Source: Pseudomonadota bacterium
GTDB taxonomy: Bacteria > Myxococcota_A > UBA796 > SXON01
Assembly: GCA_030685065.1 (NCBI GenBank)
Contig: JAUXQH010000126.1
Span: 1 to 33,226, forward strand
DNA: 33,226 nucleotides
Direction of reading: 5' to 3'
In this document: piece after piece, positions 30,119 to 33,226 of the stretch
Position numbering within the stretch: the stretch's first letter is position 1
Layout of the letters: the number at the start of each line of letters is the position of its first letter
Notes under the pieces: generated by a model
The model's database searches: none
What the model saw: the letters and a program-made list of their open reading frames with translations, nothing else
What the model was told of the DNA's origin: nothing
Made by a program: the position numbers and the translations under genes

Positions 30119-32530
30119 ATGCCGCCAGCCCCCGAATCGTTGCCGATCACGCCGCTGTTGCCGCGCATCCTCGCCGCGGCGCGCCTCGGCCCTGTCGTCG
30201 TGTCGGCGCCCACGGGCTCGGGCAAGTCGACGTGCGTGCCGCCGACGCTCACGGCGCTCGGGCGCGTGCTGGTGATCGAGCCGCGCCGGGTCGCCTGCCG
30301 CGCGCTCGCGGTGCGCGTCGCCGAGCTGCGCGGGTGCCCGAGCGGCACGGACGTCGGGTGGATCGTGCGCGACGAGCGGCGCGTCTCTGCCGACGCGGCC
30401 ATCACCTTCGTGACCCCCGGCGTGGCGCTGCGCATCGTGCAGTCCGGCGACATCGAGGCCTACGGCGCGGTGGTCCTCGACGAGTTCCACGAGCGCGCCT
30501 TCGACACGGATCTCCTCCTGTGTCTTCTGCAGGAGCGCCGAAAGCTACCGGGCGTCCGGCCGTCCGCCCTCGTCGTGATGTCGGCGACCATCCAGGCCGA
30601 GCGCCTGGCCGACCACCTCGGCGGCGTCCACCTCGGCGGCGAAGGCCGGACCTTCCCCATCGAGGTGCGTTGGCGGCCCGGCGACGCGGCCCTGCCGACC
30701 AGGCGAGGGCTCGACGAGCGGCTCGTCGCCGCGCTCGAGTCCTGCGCCGCCGATCCCGGGGACGTGCTCGTGTTCCTGCCCGGCAAGGCCGAGATCGCGC
30801 GCGCGGCGCAGGCGCTCTCGGGCCTCGGGCGCTGGGAGATCGCCACGCTGCACGGCGGCATGACCGTGCGCGACCAGGGCGACGTCCTCCGGCCTCGCGG
30901 TGAGGAGCGGCGTGACGGGCAGAGGGGTGCCCCGCAGCGGCGCCGGGTGGTGCTCACGACCAACGTCGCCGAGACGAGCCTGACCATCCCCGGAGTGGGC
31001 GTCGTGATCGACAGCGGCCTGGTGCGCGGCATGGTCTATCGGGCGGGCCGCGGGTACCTGAGCCTCCTGCCCATCGCGCGCGACTCGGCCGAGCAGCGCG
31101 CCGGTCGCGCCGGGCGGCTCGGCCCGGGCGTGTGCATCCGCCTGTGGAGCGAGTCGAGCGCGCTCGCGGAGGTGACGATCCCCGAGATCCATCGTGGATC
31201 CCTGGTCTCGCTCACGTTGTCGGCGCTCGCGTGCAGCCCGCGTGGGATGGATCTGCCGTGGCTCGATCGGCCCAGGTCCTTCGCGGTCGCGGCGGCGATG
31301 GCGGAGCTGACCGCGCTCGGCTGCGTGAAAGACGGCGCGATCACCGAGGCTGGCGTGCGCCTGTTCTCGCTGCCGCTCGATGTCGGGCTGGCGCGTGTGT
31401 TGGTCGAGGGGGACCTCTCGCCGGGGTTGGCGGAGCCGACGCTGCTCCTGGCCGCGGCGCTCTCCGTCGACCGACCGATCTTCCGGCGCTCGGACCGGGG
31501 GGGCCCCGTCGGCCTTCATGATCTGCGCGCGGGCGGTTGCGACGCGGTGGCCCTGATCGAGGCCGTGCGCGCGGGGGACGCGCACCGTGACGACCTCGAC
31601 GCCAAGGCGCTCGCCGAGGCGCGCGCCGCGGCCGAGCGGTTCCGCAAGCTCGGCTTCGGCGACCCCCGCTGGAACGGCTCGGTGCCGCGCCGCCCGCTCG
31701 CCGAGCTGCTGTTGCGGGTCTGGCCCGGCTGCGCGCACGTGCGACGCGACCAGAAGAAGCACCGGTTCACCTGGGCCGCGGGTGGCACGGAAATGGAGCT
31801 CGACGGGGACAGCGCCGTGCGCGCAGCCGACACCGAGGCCCTGATCGTGCTGGATTCGCGGGCCGTGGCGCTGCAGCAGCGGCCGGGGAGCGGGCTCCTC
31901 ATCACCGCGGCGATGCCCGTGCCGCTCGCGTGGCTGGCCGCCGCGGGGCTCGGCGAGAACAAGGCAAGCAAGCCGGAGCTCGTGGACGACCAACTGTTGG
32001 TGACCGTCTCCCAGGTGTACGCCGGCAAGGTGCTCGCGACCCGCGAGGAGGCACCCACGGGCGAGGCCGCGCGTGTGGCAATCCGCGATCTGATGCTGGC
32101 CGGCCGGCTGATGAAGTCGCAACGCCTGCGGGCGATGCTCGAGGAGCGCCACGAGCTCGCGATGCTGGCGGCGCAGGTCGCCGGGACCACGCCGCTCCTG
32201 CCGCTGCCCGAGTGGCTCCTGGGCCGGCTGGCAGAGTTGGGTCTGGAGAGCGGGGACGACCTTGCCCTGCTCGGCGCCGAGGACCTCCTACCGCCATTGC
32301 CGGCGGCCGAGATCGCCGACGAGCTCGACAAGCGTTTTCCGCGCACGTTGGACACGGGCGAGGCGAAATACGACATCGAGTACCAGGTGGCCGAGCGCAG
32401 GGCGATCTTCCACCAGGTGCGGGGCATCCGCAAGCAGCCGCCATCCTTGATGCATCTGCCGCGGCTGCCGGGCTTTCGCCTCTATTGGGAGAACAAGGGC
32501 CGGGTGGAGCCGATCGCCGGGCGGGGCTGA
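30119..32530 (+). CDS. hrpB: DEAH-box helicase HrpB
   Basis: Predicted 803 residues, close to the family norm of 800-850. Helicase core: Walker A APTGSGKST (30-38), IEPRRVACRALA, TPGVALRIV, DEFHER (121-126), VMSATI, FLPGKAEI, VLTTNVAETSLTIPGV and QRAGRAGR. The C-terminal HrpB-specific half follows, with LEERHELAMLAAQV and an end in YWENKGRVEPI. The family is an RNA helicase-like ATPase of uncertain cellular role. An Arg-rich insert (near RGEERRDGQRGAPQRRR) sits just before motif V. TATCGT at 30105-30110 lies eight bases before the ATG, so a leaderless start is possible. The gene is flanked by a near-identical 65-66-bp direct repeat. Confidence 0.93.
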   Translation: MPPAPESLPITPLLPRILAAARLGPVVVSAPTGSGKSTCVPPTLTALGRVLVIEPRRVACRALAVRVAELRGCPSGTDVGWIVRDERRVSADAAITFVTPGVALRIVQSGDIEAYGAVVLDEFHERAFDTDLLLCLLQERRKLPGVRPSALVVMSATIQAERLADHLGGVHLGGEGRTFPIEVRWRPGDAALPTRRGLDERLVAALESCAADPGDVLVFLPGKAEIARAAQALSGLGRWEIATLHGGMTVRDQGDVLRPRGEERRDGQRGAPQRRRVVLTTNVAETSLTIPGVGVVIDSGLVRGMVYRAGRGYLSLLPIARDSAEQRAGRAGRLGPGVCIRLWSESSALAEVTIPEIHRGSLVSLTLSALACSPRGMDLPWLDRPRSFAVAAAMAELTALGCVKDGAITEAGVRLFSLPLDVGLARVLVEGDLSPGLAEPTLLLAAALSVDRPIFRRSDRGGPVGLHDLRAGGCDAVALIEAVRAGDAHRDDLDAKALAEARAAAERFRKLGFGDPRWNGSVPRRPLAELLLRVWPGCAHVRRDQKKHRFTWAAGGTEMELDGDSAVRAADTEALIVLDSRAVALQQRPGSGLLITAAMPVPLAWLAAAGLGENKASKPELVDDQLLVTVSQVYAGKVLATREEAPTGEAARVAIRDLMLAGRLMKSQRLRAMLEERHELAMLAAQVAGTTPLLPLPEWLLGRLAELGLESGDDLALLGAEDLLPPLPAAEIADELDKRFPRTLDTGEAKYDIEYQVAERRAIFHQVRGIRKQPPSLMHLPRLPGFRLYWENKGRVEPIAGRG

Positions 32531-32533
32531 CGG

Positions 32534-32598
32534 CGGGCGGGCGGTTCGATCGGCGGCGGTTCGACAGCCTCTTCGATCGGTGGCGGCTGGGATGCTGG
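32534..32598. repeat. 65-bp direct repeat, copy B (downstream of the helicase gene)
   Basis: Near-identical to 30006-30071. It begins four bases after the helicase stop and ends just before the stop of the convergent WD40 gene (32603). It carries no open reading frame that continues the lipase. The one-base deletion relative to copy A shifts the frame, as expected for a non-coding relic. Confidence 0.85.
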
Positions 32599-32602
32599 CG
32601 CA

Positions 32603-33226
32603 TCACCACCGCGCCGTCACCAACGTCTCCGCCAGCGAGAGCCCCCAGCGCGCCTCGATCTCCGCGGGATCGGGCGCCGCCCCCACGAGCGGGGCCATGG
32701 ACCAGCGGCGGGCGGTGTGGTCCCAGCTGGCCGTCGCGAGCCAGCTGCTGTCGGGCGCGAATTCGACAGCGGCGACGCGGTCCGTGTGCGCGGCGAGGGT
32801 GGCGGCGAGGGCGCCGGTTCGGGCCGACCACACGTCCGCCGTGCCGCCGAGGGAGGCGGTGGCGATCCAGGCGCCGTCGGGCGACCAGGCGATGTCCAGG
32901 ACGGTCCGGGAGTCGAGGGGCCAGCGCAGCCGCTCGGCGCCGGTGGGGGAGAGGAGGACGATGGCGTCGGCGGTGGCGACGGCGATGCCCCCGTCAGGGC
33001 CGAGATCGACGGCGCGGACGTCGGGGAGCACGGCGCGCGGCTCGAGGCGGAGGGGCGTGCCGCCGAGCCAGCCGATGGCGCCCATGTCGTCGACCAACGC
33101 GGCCGCGGTGCCGTCGGGGCCGACGCCGAGATCGTGGTAGTCGCCGGCAGGCGCGATCGGCGGGGCGACGTGCCCGGCGCCGTCCCAGGCCACCGGGCCG
33201 GTGGGCGCGTAGCCGAGCCCGACGCG
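32603..33226 (-). CDS. WD40-repeat protein, C-terminal part (gene runs out of the window)
   Basis: An open frame of about 207 residues enters at the right edge and ends at 32603; a GTG at 33193 is internal, not a proven start. WD40/beta-propeller blades are clear: VLDIAWSPDGAWIATASLGG followed by ADVWSARTGALAATLAAHTD, then VAAVEFAPDSSWLATASWDH and ARRWS. Weaker blades precede them (DLGVGPDGTAAAL, AVDLGPDGGIAVATADAIVLL). These form a protein-binding propeller. In this type of genome such propellers are often fused to a Ser/Thr kinase or other N-terminal domain, but that part is not visible. Confidence 0.88.
   Translation of the reverse strand, partial: RVGLGYAPTGPVAWDGAGHVAPPIAPAGDYHDLGVGPDGTAAALVDDMGAIGWLGGTPLRLEPRAVLPDVRAVDLGPDGGIAVATADAIVLLSPTGAERLRWPLDSRTVLDIAWSPDGAWIATASLGGTADVWSARTGALAATLAAHTDRVAAVEFAPDSSWLATASWDHTARRWSMAPLVGAAPDPAEIEARWGLSLAETLVTARW

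Noticed and set aside
30006..32598. Helicase gene as a transposon with terminal repeats
   Set aside because: The flanking repeats are direct, not inverted, one copy is coding sequence of the neighbouring lipase, and there is no transposase or integrase.

Overview
This is a dense, GC-rich (clearly well above 60% G+C) bacterial window with no rRNA, tRNA, CRISPR array, phage gene or transposase that I can see. A TonB-dependent receptor, a YfiR-type periplasmic protein and several inner-membrane sensor kinases show a Gram-negative (diderm) host. The load of PAS-type histidine kinases, lone receiver proteins and a VIT/VWA protein, together with the GC content, suggests Myxococcota or a neighbouring 'deltaproteobacterial' lineage. 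No marker gene fixes the taxon, so this is an inference.

Layout. 1-3815: the 3' end of an unidentified gene, coupled to a VIT/VWA-domain protein, then convergently a small membrane protein. 4092-6875: a membrane CHASE-PAS-GGDEF-EAL protein with a degraded GGDEF site and an intact EAL site. 7003-10328: a two-gene unit of a lipoprotein solute-binding protein overlapping a hybrid histidine kinase. 17419-10396 (minus strand): a tightly packed five-gene unit of REC-PAS-GGDEF-EAL, a membrane histidine kinase with a YfiN-like (CHASE8-type) sensor, a single-domain response regulator, a TonB-dependent receptor and a YfiR-family protein. 17540-22759: three more PAS histidine kinases. 22826-33226: mixed genes, namely a CotH-type secreted kinase, RecN, a DUF1269 protein, an unknown proline-rich 539-aa protein, a DUF4287/DUF5655 protein, a lipase-like hydrolase, an HrpB-type helicase and the 3' part of a WD40-repeat protein.

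How it may work together. From about 4 to 22.8 kb nearly every gene belongs to phosphorelay or c-di-GMP signalling. No DNA-binding output domain is visible there. The only enzymatic outputs are the two GGDEF/EAL proteins, so the likely readout is c-di-GMP level or protein contact through receivers. The best candidate for a little-described system is the five-gene minus-strand unit. It resembles the Pseudomonas YfiBNR envelope-to-c-di-GMP circuit rebuilt with different parts: YfiR is kept, the YfiN-type sensor is attached to a histidine kinase, the outer-membrane partner is a TonB-type receptor, and c-di-GMP turnover is moved to a receiver-controlled enzyme. The neighbouring binding-protein/kinase pair is a second envelope-sensing module.

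Other structure: a TGTGTAG motif ending exactly nine bases before the ATG of three signalling genes looks like a leaderless promoter. A roughly 65-bp near-identical direct repeat lies on each side of the helicase gene. Two hairpin terminators lie between convergent genes.
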